Notes under the pieces: model-generated
Databases searched by the model: none
Told to the model about the DNA's origin: nothing
What the model saw: the letters and a program-made list of their open reading frames with translations, nothing else
Assembly: GCF_000687715.1 (NCBI RefSeq)
Contig: NZ_JHXD01000014.1
Location: 1 to 64,000, forward strand
Direction: 5' to 3'
DNA: 64,000 nt
Source: Xylanibacter ruminicola Ga6B6
Lineage (GTDB): Bacteria; Bacteroidota; Bacteroidia; Bacteroidales; Bacteroidaceae
Program-made: the position numbers and the translations under genes
In this document: in pieces, positions 44,427 through 52,110 of the stretch
Numbering within the stretch: position 1 is the first letter of the stretch
Layout: each line of letters begins with the position of its first letter

Positions 44427-45029
44427 ATGAAATTGCAATTAGTCAATCATTTTTCGGTATTCGGATACGGGTACCGGAACCGCGATGGAAAGGCAGTGCT
44501 GGCTGTAAAGCCCGAGGGCACTGCCACAGTAAGTAACATCTACCAGTACATCACATCCGAGAGCGCCAGGCACGCCACCCGCACACTTCGCGAAATGGCG
44601 GAGCAGGGCGCTACTCGCGATGAACTTAGCGACTACAAAAAGCTTAGCTTTAAGATCGCAACCTTCTCGGGTACATTCAGTTATCGTAATGCCGATCGCC
44701 TTATCAACCACACGCCTTATCTGGTTATCGATATCGACGACCTGGCATCCGAGACCGAAGCCCGACAGCTGATGCAGCGGTTTATCAGCGACCCCTATGT
44801 CGAAACCGAGCTGTGCTTCGTAAGTCCCAAAGGTCGTGGTGTAAAGTGGATTATCTCGCTACCCGAGTGGTGGCAGCCCCTACCCTTTAAGCAGCAGTTC
44901 GAGGCCGCCCGCATGCATGTTGTGTTTCACTATGGCGTGGCTGTAGATGCGTCGGGCTCCGATGTGTGTCGTGCCTGCTTTCTGCCTTACGATCCCAAGT
45001 GCTATATCAATCCCAAACATTTAAAATAA
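44427..45029 (+). CDS. BT4734/BF3469 family protein (VirE_N, primase-like)
   Basis: A 200-residue protein of the BT4734/BF3469 (PF08800) family. Features resembling archaeo-eukaryotic primase folds are an acidic motif YLVIDIDDLAS near residue 96, the segment FVSPKGRGVKWIISL near residue 131, and SDVCRACFLPYDPKCYIN near residue 180. Such proteins commonly precede VapE-type P-loop proteins in Bacteroidales mobile or accessory loci, as here (6-base spacer). Priming of DNA or RNA synthesis is inferred from the fold; no activity is documented that I can cite. Confidence 0.8.
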   Translation: MKLQLVNHFSVFGYGYRNRDGKAVLAVKPEGTATVSNIYQYITSESARHATRTLREMAEQGATRDELSDYKKLSFKIATFSGTFSYRNADRLINHTPYLVIDIDDLASETEARQLMQRFISDPYVETELCFVSPKGRGVKWIISLPEWWQPLPFKQQFEAARMHVVFHYGVAVDASGSDVCRACFLPYDPKCYINPKHLK

Positions 45030-45035
45030 AGTATC

Positions 45036-46586
45036 ATGAACACCAATCAAAACTCATTTACCGACCTTGAGCACCTTGAGCTCGTGGCCCGCCGCATTGC
45101 CGACAGCGGTGCCGACCTTACCAGCGATTACCAATCGTGGATGGCCATTACCTTTGCCTGTGCCTCGCTTGGCGAGGGGGCACGCGAGTGTTATCACCTG
45201 ATTTGCAGTCAGTACCCAGGCTACAAACGCGACGAGTGCGACCAGAAGTTTACCAACTGCCTTGAAAAAGGCAAGGGCATGGTTACCCTTGGCACCCTGA
45301 TGAAGTTGGCCGCCGATGCCGGTATCGACATCAGTAAGCCCCGCGGCCGCCGCCCCCAAACCGCCAGCCAAAAGCAGCAGCAAGCCGAAAGCAAGATGAA
45401 CGATGCCTACAGCATACTGCGCTCGCTGGCCGATTGGCGATTCAACATCTGGCTGAACCGTGCCGAGATTAAGGAACCTAAAAAGGAATGGCGACCGGCG
45501 GTAAACCGCGACCTGTCCACCTACTACTGCAGGTTGAAAGCGGCGGGTGTAAATGTAAGTGCTAACGACTTGGAGCACATCATCAACAGTCGCGACTTTG
45601 CCATCGATCACGACCCGTTTGTGGAGTACCTGCACTCGCTACCCGAGTGGCATGAGGGCGATCCTGACTATATCCACGAGTTCTTCGTGGGTCACATGAT
45701 ATTCGGCGATCCCGAAAACACCGAGCTCTACGATACCATGTTCCATAAGTGGTTCTTGGGAATGGTCGACCTGTGGCTTGGAAAGGCAGAAGAAAACCCT
45801 ATCATGCCCGTGCTCCATGGGCATCAGCACATCGGCAAAACCTTCTATGTACGCCATATACTGCCACCGCAGCTGGCATCGTACATGTTCCCCGTCAACC
45901 CCTCAACGCGTGTGGATAAGGACTTCGAGATTGCCATGAGCGAAACGCCGCTCATGTTTCTCGACGAGTTCAGTGTAAGCAACCTGCAGAAGTCGGAGGC
46001 CTACAAATATGCCATCACAGCCAGTAAGTCGTATCTGCGCGACAGTTACGACCATTTCCGTGAGATGCGCACCCGTAAGGCCTCGCTCATAGCAGCCACT
46101 AACCACGATACCTTTATCCGCGAGGCTGAGGGCGATCGTCGTTATCTGGCTGTAAACCTTACCGGCACCGTAAATCTTAACGAGCACCCACTGCCTTATG
46201 CCGGTGCTTATGCCCAGGCTTTGTGGCTGCTCGATCATGGTTTCAAGGCCAAGCCCACCCAGCAGGAGAGTGAGCTGATAAGTGAGCACAACCTGCCTTA
46301 CCTGATTCCCGACGATGTAGACGAGGCCCTGCGCACCTTTGTACGCATGCCATCAGATACCGACAATCCCGAGGCCTACACTGCTGGCGATCTGCTCAAT
46401 GTGCTCTACACTAAAGGCTTCCGTGGTCCTAAATACACATCGCAGGCCATCGCTAAGGCCATGAAGGGTATGGGCTTCGACACTATCAGGCGCCAAGGAC
46501 GTAATAAATATGTTGTAGTGATAGCCGATGCCGGCCGCCAGCAGTGCGAACGAAAGAAAGATGTAGATGATGTAGAACCCTTCTAA
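45036..46586 (+). CDS. VapE/VirE domain P-loop ATPase (replication helicase-like)
   Basis: A 516-residue protein. Residues of about 10-100 look like a primase C-terminal/DUF domain (ITFACASLGEGARECYHLIC), then a basic linker. The VapE domain (about 190-420) has Walker A LHGHQHIGKTFYV, Walker B PLMFLDEF and a sensor-like AATNHDTFIREAEGDRRYLA, similar to superfamily 3-type phage helicases. A C-terminal winged-helix-like part follows. The protein ends DVDDVEPF, an acidic tip like that of SSB. With the gene before it, this forms a primase-helicase pair typical of phage satellites and genomic islands. Three 9-base repeats and a palindrome begin 14 bases after its stop. Confidence 0.82.
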   Translation: MNTNQNSFTDLEHLELVARRIADSGADLTSDYQSWMAITFACASLGEGARECYHLICSQYPGYKRDECDQKFTNCLEKGKGMVTLGTLMKLAADAGIDISKPRGRRPQTASQKQQQAESKMNDAYSILRSLADWRFNIWLNRAEIKEPKKEWRPAVNRDLSTYYCRLKAAGVNVSANDLEHIINSRDFAIDHDPFVEYLHSLPEWHEGDPDYIHEFFVGHMIFGDPENTELYDTMFHKWFLGMVDLWLGKAEENPIMPVLHGHQHIGKTFYVRHILPPQLASYMFPVNPSTRVDKDFEIAMSETPLMFLDEFSVSNLQKSEAYKYAITASKSYLRDSYDHFREMRTRKASLIAATNHDTFIREAEGDRRYLAVNLTGTVNLNEHPLPYAGAYAQALWLLDHGFKAKPTQQESELISEHNLPYLIPDDVDEALRTFVRMPSDTDNPEAYTAGDLLNVLYTKGFRGPKYTSQAIAKAMKGMGFDTIRRQGRNKYVVVIADAGRQQCERKKDVDDVEPF

Positions 46587-46599
46587 AACGTTGTTTTTG

Positions 46600-46739
46600 G
46601 GTGCAGTAGGTGCAGCAGGTGCAGCATTTCTATACGACCGCGAAAAATAAATCCATAAATAGGCCAATCTTAAAAGTGCCGATTTATGGATTTATTTTTA
46701 TTACTCCATATAATTTACCCCACCTGCTGCACCTGCACC
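46600..46739. repeat. Tandem 9-base repeats and nested palindrome (candidate replication origin)
   Basis: Three direct repeats lie head to tail: GGTGCAGTA (46600-46608), GGTGCAGCA (46609-46617), GGTGCAGCA (46618-46626). One full and two partial copies occur in inverted orientation at 46721-46739. Between them a perfect 18-base inverted repeat (46643-46660 with 46682-46699) shares its centre, near 46671, with the outer 14-base inverted repeat (46608-46621 with 46721-46734). The inner arms are AT-rich. Iterons, an AT-rich palindrome and an adjoining primase/helicase pair suggest an origin. A terminator of the VapE gene is an alternative. Confidence 0.6.
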
Positions 46740-46756
46740 ACCCATCCTCTACCCCA

Positions 46757-46799
46757 ACACTAACCCCGCTCTACTATCATAGTAAAGCGGGGTTAGTGT
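46757..46799. repeat. Strong stem-loop between the palindrome and the gene fragment
   Basis: ACACTAACCCCGCT at 46757-46770 pairs perfectly with its complement at 46786-46799, and the loop itself can form five more pairs (46772-46776 with 46780-46784). No T-run follows on either strand. It may end converging transcripts or act as a structural site of the island. A smaller hairpin (CATCGCC, TGGG loop) follows at 46815-46832. Confidence 0.65.
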
Positions 46800-46841
46800 G
46801 ATTGGGCGGGGAGTCATCGCCTGGGGGCGATGGCTGGGTGA

Positions 46842-47081
46842 TTAGGGCACCTTGGGGGTAAGCGTCCAGGTTAAGTTATTTCCGCCTGTGCTTGAGGTGG
46901 CGAAATTGAGGCCTGTCATGCCTGTGCCGCTCCAACTTCTGCTGATAACAGTTGCCCCGGCAATGATTACTGCGCCAGTGCTGTTTACGTCCACATTTCC
47001 TCTTCCTATTGGCCAAGAAACAGCGTTGTTTGTTGTAGCTTGAACAGTGGAAACACCTGATGTGATTGTGATGCTGGAGAA
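46842..47081 (-). pseudogene. Headless C-terminal gene fragment
   Basis: On the minus strand an open frame of 79 codons runs from just after a stop (47082-47084) to TAA at 46842-46844 without an ATG at its head. It reads like real protein, rich in S, T, G, N and V: segments include ITSGVSTVQATTNNAVSWP, NVDVNSTGAVIIAGATVIS and STGGNNLTWTLTPKVP. This looks like the C-terminal end of a surface or virion-type beta protein whose 5' part has been lost, possibly when the neighbouring HU-like gene or its promoter arrived. An internal GTG could in theory start a shorter peptide. Confidence 0.5.
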
Positions 47082-47183
47082 TTATCGTTATTAGTTAATT
47101 AATTACGCGTGCAAATTTACGAAATAGTTGATAATCAGCCAAATAAAATCGGGAAAAAGTTTGGTAGTGTGACAAATTTTTTG

Positions 47184-47191
47184 TATCTTTG
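47184..47191 (+). promoter_or_regulatory. Promoter -7 box for the HU-like gene
   Basis: TATCTTTG with TTTGG at 47160-47164, 19 bases apart. The ATG is at 47236. Confidence 0.7.
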
Positions 47192-47235
47192 CAATGGTAA
47201 TAATACCACAAAACACATTTAAAAAACACACAATT

Positions 47236-47880
47236 ATGGCAACAAACGAAATTAAGTTGGGCATCAACTTGCGCCAGAACAAGAATGCCCGTAACTCGGG
47301 GTACGGTAAGTACTACCCCGAAATCGACACGCAGACCACTCTCTCGCTGCGAGGCTTTGCCAAGCACATGAGTGACCATGGTTCGATCTACTCGCTCGAC
47401 ATCATCGAGGGCGTGTTGAAGAAAATCACCCAGTGCCTGCCCGAACTCATCAGTCAGGGCGTGCCAGTACGCATGGAGCCCCTGGGCACATTCCTGCCCA
47501 CCTGCGATGTAGCCCAGCCCATCCTGAACATCGCCGCTATGGAGAATGCCGATCCTAACGAGGTGGTAAAGGGCGTGCACATCCGATTCCTGCCCTACGG
47601 TGTGGAGGACGACAACATCACCTCGCGCCGTTTTAAGCAGGAGTACTGCTCGCTCGAATTCCGCAACATTGTGGATACGGTGAAGGTTACCGTGGATGGT
47701 AAGGTGAAGAAGGCTACTACCCTGAAGCCTATCGCTACGGCGGTTGCCGAGTATAAGTCGGGCGGCGTATCATCGGGTGGCAGTAGCAGTCAGCCGTCAA
47801 CTGGTGGCGGTAACCAGTCATCGGGCGGTTCAACCGGCGGTGGCAGTAACCCTGGCAGCGGTGGCTCCGACATGAACTAA
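47236..47880 (+). CDS. HU-related HIG-domain DNA-binding protein with Gly/Ser tail
   Basis: A 214-residue protein. Residues 1 to about 130 match the HU-related HIG family: GINLRQNKNARNSGYGKYYP, TLSLRGFAKHMSDHG, and VRMEPLGTFLPTC, resembling an HU core with extra loops. The last 45 residues are a low-complexity Gly/Ser/Pro/Gln tail (SSGGSSSQPSTGGGNQSSGG) with no basic residues. Such proteins often accompany VirE/VapE genes and smalltalk proteins in Bacteroidales. A role in packaging or marking the island's DNA is possible but unproven. The start was set at the ATG that follows the promoter. Confidence 0.82.
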   Translation: MATNEIKLGINLRQNKNARNSGYGKYYPEIDTQTTLSLRGFAKHMSDHGSIYSLDIIEGVLKKITQCLPELISQGVPVRMEPLGTFLPTCDVAQPILNIAAMENADPNEVVKGVHIRFLPYGVEDDNITSRRFKQEYCSLEFRNIVDTVKVTVDGKVKKATTLKPIATAVAEYKSGGVSSGGSSSQPSTGGGNQSSGGSTGGGSNPGSGGSDMN

Positions 47881-47884
47881 AAAA

Positions 47885-47920
47885 AAGGCCGGGAGCTTGA
47901 TTGCTCTCGGCCTTATCTAT
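47885..47920. terminator. Bidirectional intrinsic terminator
   Basis: AAGGCCGGGAGC at 47885-47896 pairs with GCTCTCGGCCTT at 47903-47914, with an A-run before it, which serves as a T-run on the minus strand. It ends the HU-like gene and the convergent PPIase gene. Confidence 0.85.
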
Positions 47921-47934
47921 TAATACTTAAACAA

Positions 47935-50070
47935 TTAGAAGAACAGGTAGCGGTTGTCTACCACACCAGCCTTCTGATACAATTCCTGCATGAAGATGCG
48001 AGCAGCCTGAGTGGCCTGCATCTGGAGCTGAGCCTCAGTCTGAGCAGCGTCGAACTTAGCGCCAGCGCGGTTGCTCTTCTTAACTACCTTGAACAGGTAA
48101 GCACCACCGTTACCCTTAACCACCTTCTTGCTGAACTCACCAGCCTTAGCAGCTGCAACGGCACCAGCCAGAGCGGGCTCTGAAGCACCTGTGGCCTGTA
48201 CGAATACAGGAGCCGAGAATGTGATCTGGTTAACTGAGTCGATGCGAGCACCCTTAGCCTTAGCAGCAGCCAGGTCGTTAACACCGGCCAGCTTAGCCTT
48301 AATCTGCTCGAACTTCTTATCGCGGATAACCTCGGCCTTAAGAACCTCCTTCAGGCTGCTCATGTCGCGGTAGCCTACAGGGTTGATCTTAGTGAGGGCT
48401 ACAACCAGCAGGTGATCGTTGTTACCGCACTCGTACAGTGGGCTAACCTCGCCTGGCTTAGCGTCGAAGATCCACTTCATAGTCTCACGGGTAGAACGCA
48501 GGTTAGCTACGTTGTGCTCGTAGTTGAACAGATCCTGACGTGGAGTAACCTTGAAACCGAACTTAGCGGCGTTCTTCTCCATATCCTCGATAGTCTTGTT
48601 CTCGCTTACAAACTGGCTGAACTTGTTGTAAGCCTCAGAGTATGTCTGCTTAGAGAAATCGATAGTGTGCTTGATAACAGCTGCATCGTACTTGTCAACC
48701 ATAGCCTTGCGAGCGGTAACCTGCAGGATGATGTTGCCCTGAGTAAACTCAAGGTTCTTAACATCGTTTACAGCCAGGTTGTTGATAGCAGCGAGGTAGT
48801 TCTTCGACTCCTCGTCGATTGAGTTGCTGTTCTCGTACATAGCAGATGTGAGCCACTGCTTGGTGCCTGGCTGACCGTACTTCTGAGCCAGCTGCTCGAA
48901 ATCAGCACCAGCCTTCAGAGCTGTGTAGATGCTGTCGGCAGTCTTCTTAGCGGCCTCTACGGTAGCACCGCCAACCTGAATCTGGCGATACTCGATAGAG
49001 TCGGGAGCCTGAGTCTTAGCAATCAGCTTAACAACGTTCAGAGTGTTATCGAAAGCGGTCTCGAATACAGCTGAAGTCTGACCTACAGCCATTGAGTCGA
49101 GCTTAGCAGCGATGTCAGAAGGATAAGCGCGCTTGGTAGCAGCCATGCCAGTGTAGGCAAACTGCGACTGAGCCTTGCGAACCACCTCGGCAGCGTTAGC
49201 ACCGCTCTGCAGCTTGGTAGCTGCGTCGGTCATAGTCTTCATCAGCTCCTTGCGGTCGGCTGCTGAAGCTACTACCTGGAAGTCAACATACTTAATATCG
49301 CGGCTCTCAACGTCCTGCTTAAACATCTCCTTCTCCTCGTCGTACTTAGCCTTCAGATCCTTGTCGTCAACCTTTACGTCGTTGTCGTTGATCGAAGAGT
49401 AAGCGATAGAAGCCAGCTGGATGTCGCTCTCGGTGTTCTGACCCTCGAAAGCCATCTTAGCTGAGATGGGGTTTGAGAGCAAGCAGTTGCTGAGCAGAGC
49501 CTGGTACTTCTGAGCCAGGGTGTTGGTGCGCAGCTGCTTCTCGATGAACTGCCAGTACTTGTAGATGGTCTGGTAGCTCTCAGCCAGCTGAGGATTTGAG
49601 CCAGCCTTCTTGTAATCGTCCAGGAACTTGGTGAGCATGGTAACGTCGAAACGACCAGTCTGCTGGTTTACGAATGGGCTCTGCATCAACATGGGGTTTG
49701 TACCCTCCTTCATGATGTTCTGCAGCTCTTCGTCGGTAACTGTCAAACCGAGCTTCTCTGCCTCGTTGGCAATGATCTGCTCGTTAACGTACTGACTCCA
49801 AACCTGATCCTTAATCTGGTTCAGCTCCTCCTCAGAGAAGTTCTCGCGGTTCTGAGTAATCTTCAGAACGTCCTGATACTCATCAACCAGGGCCTGGAAG
49901 TCCTGAACATTGATTTTGTTTCCTAACACTTCGCCAATCTGCTGTCGCTGCTGGTTCTTGGTTGCTTCGCAAGAACGGAAAGCTTCCTCAGCAATGAAGG
50001 CGAAAAGGCCTAAGCCGATAATGCAAACGAGGGCTACGCCTCTTTTACGGATTTTTCCTAATGCTGCCAT
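47935..50070 (-). CDS. Membrane-anchored SurA/PpiD-like peptidyl-prolyl isomerase
   Basis: A 711-residue periplasmic chaperone anchored by one N-terminal helix (GVALVCIIGLGLFAFIAEEA, about residues 11-30). A SurA N-terminal-like domain covers about residues 40-240, and a parvulin-type rotamase region lies near 340-460 (EYRQIQVGGA, GADFEQLAQKYGQPGTKQW). The architecture is that of PpiD, which helps outer-membrane and secreted proteins fold as they leave SecYEG. It has its own promoter (TAATTTTG, 50111-50118) and lies downstream of the CNNM/LptC gene group. Confidence 0.88.
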   Translation of the reverse strand: MAALGKIRKRGVALVCIIGLGLFAFIAEEAFRSCEATKNQQRQQIGEVLGNKINVQDFQALVDEYQDVLKITQNRENFSEEELNQIKDQVWSQYVNEQIIANEAEKLGLTVTDEELQNIMKEGTNPMLMQSPFVNQQTGRFDVTMLTKFLDDYKKAGSNPQLAESYQTIYKYWQFIEKQLRTNTLAQKYQALLSNCLLSNPISAKMAFEGQNTESDIQLASIAYSSINDNDVKVDDKDLKAKYDEEKEMFKQDVESRDIKYVDFQVVASAADRKELMKTMTDAATKLQSGANAAEVVRKAQSQFAYTGMAATKRAYPSDIAAKLDSMAVGQTSAVFETAFDNTLNVVKLIAKTQAPDSIEYRQIQVGGATVEAAKKTADSIYTALKAGADFEQLAQKYGQPGTKQWLTSAMYENSNSIDEESKNYLAAINNLAVNDVKNLEFTQGNIILQVTARKAMVDKYDAAVIKHTIDFSKQTYSEAYNKFSQFVSENKTIEDMEKNAAKFGFKVTPRQDLFNYEHNVANLRSTRETMKWIFDAKPGEVSPLYECGNNDHLLVVALTKINPVGYRDMSSLKEVLKAEVIRDKKFEQIKAKLAGVNDLAAAKAKGARIDSVNQITFSAPVFVQATGASEPALAGAVAAAKAGEFSKKVVKGNGGAYLFKVVKKSNRAGAKFDAAQTEAQLQMQATQAARIFMQELYQKAGVVDNRYLFF

Positions 50071-50110
50071 AATGTATTTAAATTTTTAATTATTATTCAT
50101 AAAACGGGTG

Positions 50111-50118
50111 CAAAATTA
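50111..50118 (-). promoter_or_regulatory. Promoter -7 box for the PPIase gene
   Basis: The minus strand reads TAATTTTG, 40 bases before the ATG at 50070. Confidence 0.55.
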
Positions 50119-50162
50119 ATAAATTTGTTCGAAACGACCTAATTTTTTCGTATAAATTTTGG

Positions 50163-51440
50163 CTATTCGGTAATGTTTAATCGCACCAATTCGATTTTTG
50201 TTGCCGTATTCTTGATGATTTTAAACTCGTAGCGGCCCATTTTTACTACCTCGTTCAGTTTGGGGAACGACTGATACTCGTGCAGAATCAGGCCTCCCAG
50301 AGTCATATATTCATCGCTTTCGGGCAAGTCGAGATCAAACATCTCATTGATCTTTGCTATCTCCAATCGGGCTGATAGCATGTATTCGTGGTCGCCCAGT
50401 TGTTTGGCCACGTGGTTAGTATTGTCGTGCTCGTCTTCAATCTCGCCTGTAATCTCTTCCATGATGTCCTCTAACGATACCAGTCCGCTGGTGCCGCCAA
50501 ACTCGTCCACTACCACGGCCAGCGAGCGTTTCTGCTGCATCAGCTGGGCCATCAGTTTCGATGCCAGCATGGTTTCGGGCACGAAAGAGATTTCTCTTAC
50601 TAATTGGCAATTTTCAATGGATGATTGATAATTGTTTTTATCCAGTCGGAACATGTCGCTGGAATGCACATAACCGATGATATGGTCGATATCCTCGTGA
50701 TAAACCAGAATCTTTGAGTGACCGCTCTCGATAAACACCTGTCGCAGCTGTTCGATGGTGTCGGTATCCTCTACCGCATCAATCTCGGTACGGGGTACCA
50801 TACAGTCGCGGATCTTGGTCTCCGAGAAGTCGAGTGCATTCTGGAAAATCTTTACTTCTTCCTCGATTTCATCGTCATTATCGGCGTTATCGATACTGGT
50901 CTGAACCAGGTAGTCGAGGTCAACTTTCGTAAACTCCTTTTCCTCGCCGGCGCTCTTCATGCGGATGCCAATCAGGCGCAACAGTCCCTTCGACAGCAGC
51001 GTGGCAAAGCGCGATATGGGGTAAAGCACCACATAGCATATCCATGCAGGCACGGCAAACACCGTGAGCAATGTGTTAGGATTGTTCTTAAAAATGGATT
51101 TGGGCAGGAACTCGCCAGTAAACAGCACTACCAGTGTTGAAAGCAGTGTGTCGGCCGTTACCCTCACCCCGTCGCTCAACGGCGCAAACAGTGTGGCGTC
51201 GAACAGCTGGGCAAACAGGATACCGTAGATTACCAGCGCGATGTTGTTGCCCACCAGCATGGTAGATACAAAGTTATTGGGGTGCTGGTAGAATACGTGG
51301 ATGATGCGCTGCGAAAAACGGTTCTTTTCGCGATCCATCTCGGCACGCAGACGGTTGGATGAGATAAAAGCTATCTCCATGCCCGAGAAGAAGGCCGAGA
51401 ACAGCATCGAAACCAGTAGCCAGATAATCGTAGTAGTCAT
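50163..51440 (-). CDS. CNNM/DUF21-CBS-CorC family membrane protein
   Basis: A 425-residue protein of the hemolysin-family/CNNM type. DUF21 with about four helices covers residues 1 to about 195 (FFSGMEIAFISSNRLRAEMD). Paired CBS domains follow (about 210-335; VPRTEIDAVED, IIGYVHSSDMF, VVDEFGGTSGLVSLEDIME), and a CorC_HlyC domain ends the chain. The family is linked to magnesium and cobalt efflux; in gliding Bacteroidota a homologue is called GldE. It is followed by LptC on the same transcript: the gene starts 4 bases after the LptC stop. Confidence 0.88.
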   Translation of the reverse strand: MTTTIIWLLVSMLFSAFFSGMEIAFISSNRLRAEMDREKNRFSQRIIHVFYQHPNNFVSTMLVGNNIALVIYGILFAQLFDATLFAPLSDGVRVTADTLLSTLVVLFTGEFLPKSIFKNNPNTLLTVFAVPAWICYVVLYPISRFATLLSKGLLRLIGIRMKSAGEEKEFTKVDLDYLVQTSIDNADNDDEIEEEVKIFQNALDFSETKIRDCMVPRTEIDAVEDTDTIEQLRQVFIESGHSKILVYHEDIDHIIGYVHSSDMFRLDKNNYQSSIENCQLVREISFVPETMLASKLMAQLMQQKRSLAVVVDEFGGTSGLVSLEDIMEEITGEIEDEHDNTNHVAKQLGDHEYMLSARLEIAKINEMFDLDLPESDEYMTLGGLILHEYQSFPKLNEVVKMGRYEFKIIKNTATKIELVRLNITE

Positions 51441-51444
51441 ATCA

Positions 51445-52110
51445 TCAGTGCTTTCTATGTTTCTGAAGCTGTGGGCGCAACGATGGCTGTACCTGTGCGG
51501 TATCGGGCTGGGCGCCGGGTTTCTGCGTAGTGGTATCGTTCTGCTCGCCGGTCATATCCTCGCGCTGGAACGAGCCCTTCGAGTTGCTGACGGTATAGTG
51601 CGACATATGTTCGTCAGACAGGAAATAAGTGCCCTCCATGCTGCGTTCGGGGGTGGTAACCTTCGAATATACATTCGAGTACAGTTCGTGGCGCATACCG
51701 TCCCAAAACAGCTCTTCGCTCTCAAACAGTAGTCCGTTTATATTACGTATACGTACGCGTCCGCGCAGATGCCACAGCTTTTTCTGATCGTAATACTTGG
51801 CTGAGTCGGCCTGGATATAGGCCTCTACGTGGAATTTCTCGTCGAATTGCTCGAAGAAAACGCCTTTTTCGAACAGCCAGTACGAGGGATTCTTAACCGT
51901 GTTAACATCCCAGCGCTCGGTTACAATCTTGTATTTGATTACGCCGCTGTCGCTAATCAGCGTATTAACGCCATACGACGTCATCACCGACACCGAATCG
52001 CGGTCGTGTATAGCGGCTGCCGTGTGCTCGTGCACCTCGGTACAACCGCCTAATATCATTGCTGCAAACGCGGCTACGGCTATTATTCTACCTTCCACTT
52101 TGCGAACCAT
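51445..52110 (-). CDS. lptC: LPS export periplasmic protein LptC
   Basis: A 221-residue lipoprotein-like protein: signal MVRKVEGRIIAVAAFAAMIL followed by GGC, a lipobox. The core (ISDSGVIKYKIVTERWDV, KFHVEAYIQADSAKYYDQKK, LWHLRGRVRIRNINGLLFES) has the repeating beta-strand pattern of the LptC/OstA fold. It passes lipopolysaccharide from LptBFG to LptA. The C-terminal 30 residues are Gln/Pro/Thr rich and specific to this lineage. It overlaps the upstream outer membrane protein gene by 28 bases and is followed by the CNNM gene after 4 bases. Confidence 0.87.
   Translation of the reverse strand: MVRKVEGRIIAVAAFAAMILGGCTEVHEHTAAAIHDRDSVSVMTSYGVNTLISDSGVIKYKIVTERWDVNTVKNPSYWLFEKGVFFEQFDEKFHVEAYIQADSAKYYDQKKLWHLRGRVRIRNINGLLFESEELFWDGMRHELYSNVYSKVTTPERSMEGTYFLSDEHMSHYTVSNSKGSFQREDMTGEQNDTTTQKPGAQPDTAQVQPSLRPQLQKHRKH

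Larger units (their letters stand above)
46587..47235. other. Gene-poor spacer with palindromes and a gene remnant
   Basis: No intact gene is supported in these 649 bases. They hold the iteron/palindrome region, two further stem-loops, a headless minus-strand coding remnant (46842-47081), and the promoter of the HU-like gene. Confidence 0.7.

Noticed and set aside
46353..46667. Minus-strand frame overlapping the end of the VapE gene
   Set aside because: It lies antisense to VapE, and its start is inside the palindrome region; no protein family or promoter supports it.
46852..47043. Plus-strand frame of 63 codons in the spacer after VapE
   Set aside because: The opposite strand reads as convincing protein sequence (the headless fragment), so this frame is its shadow.
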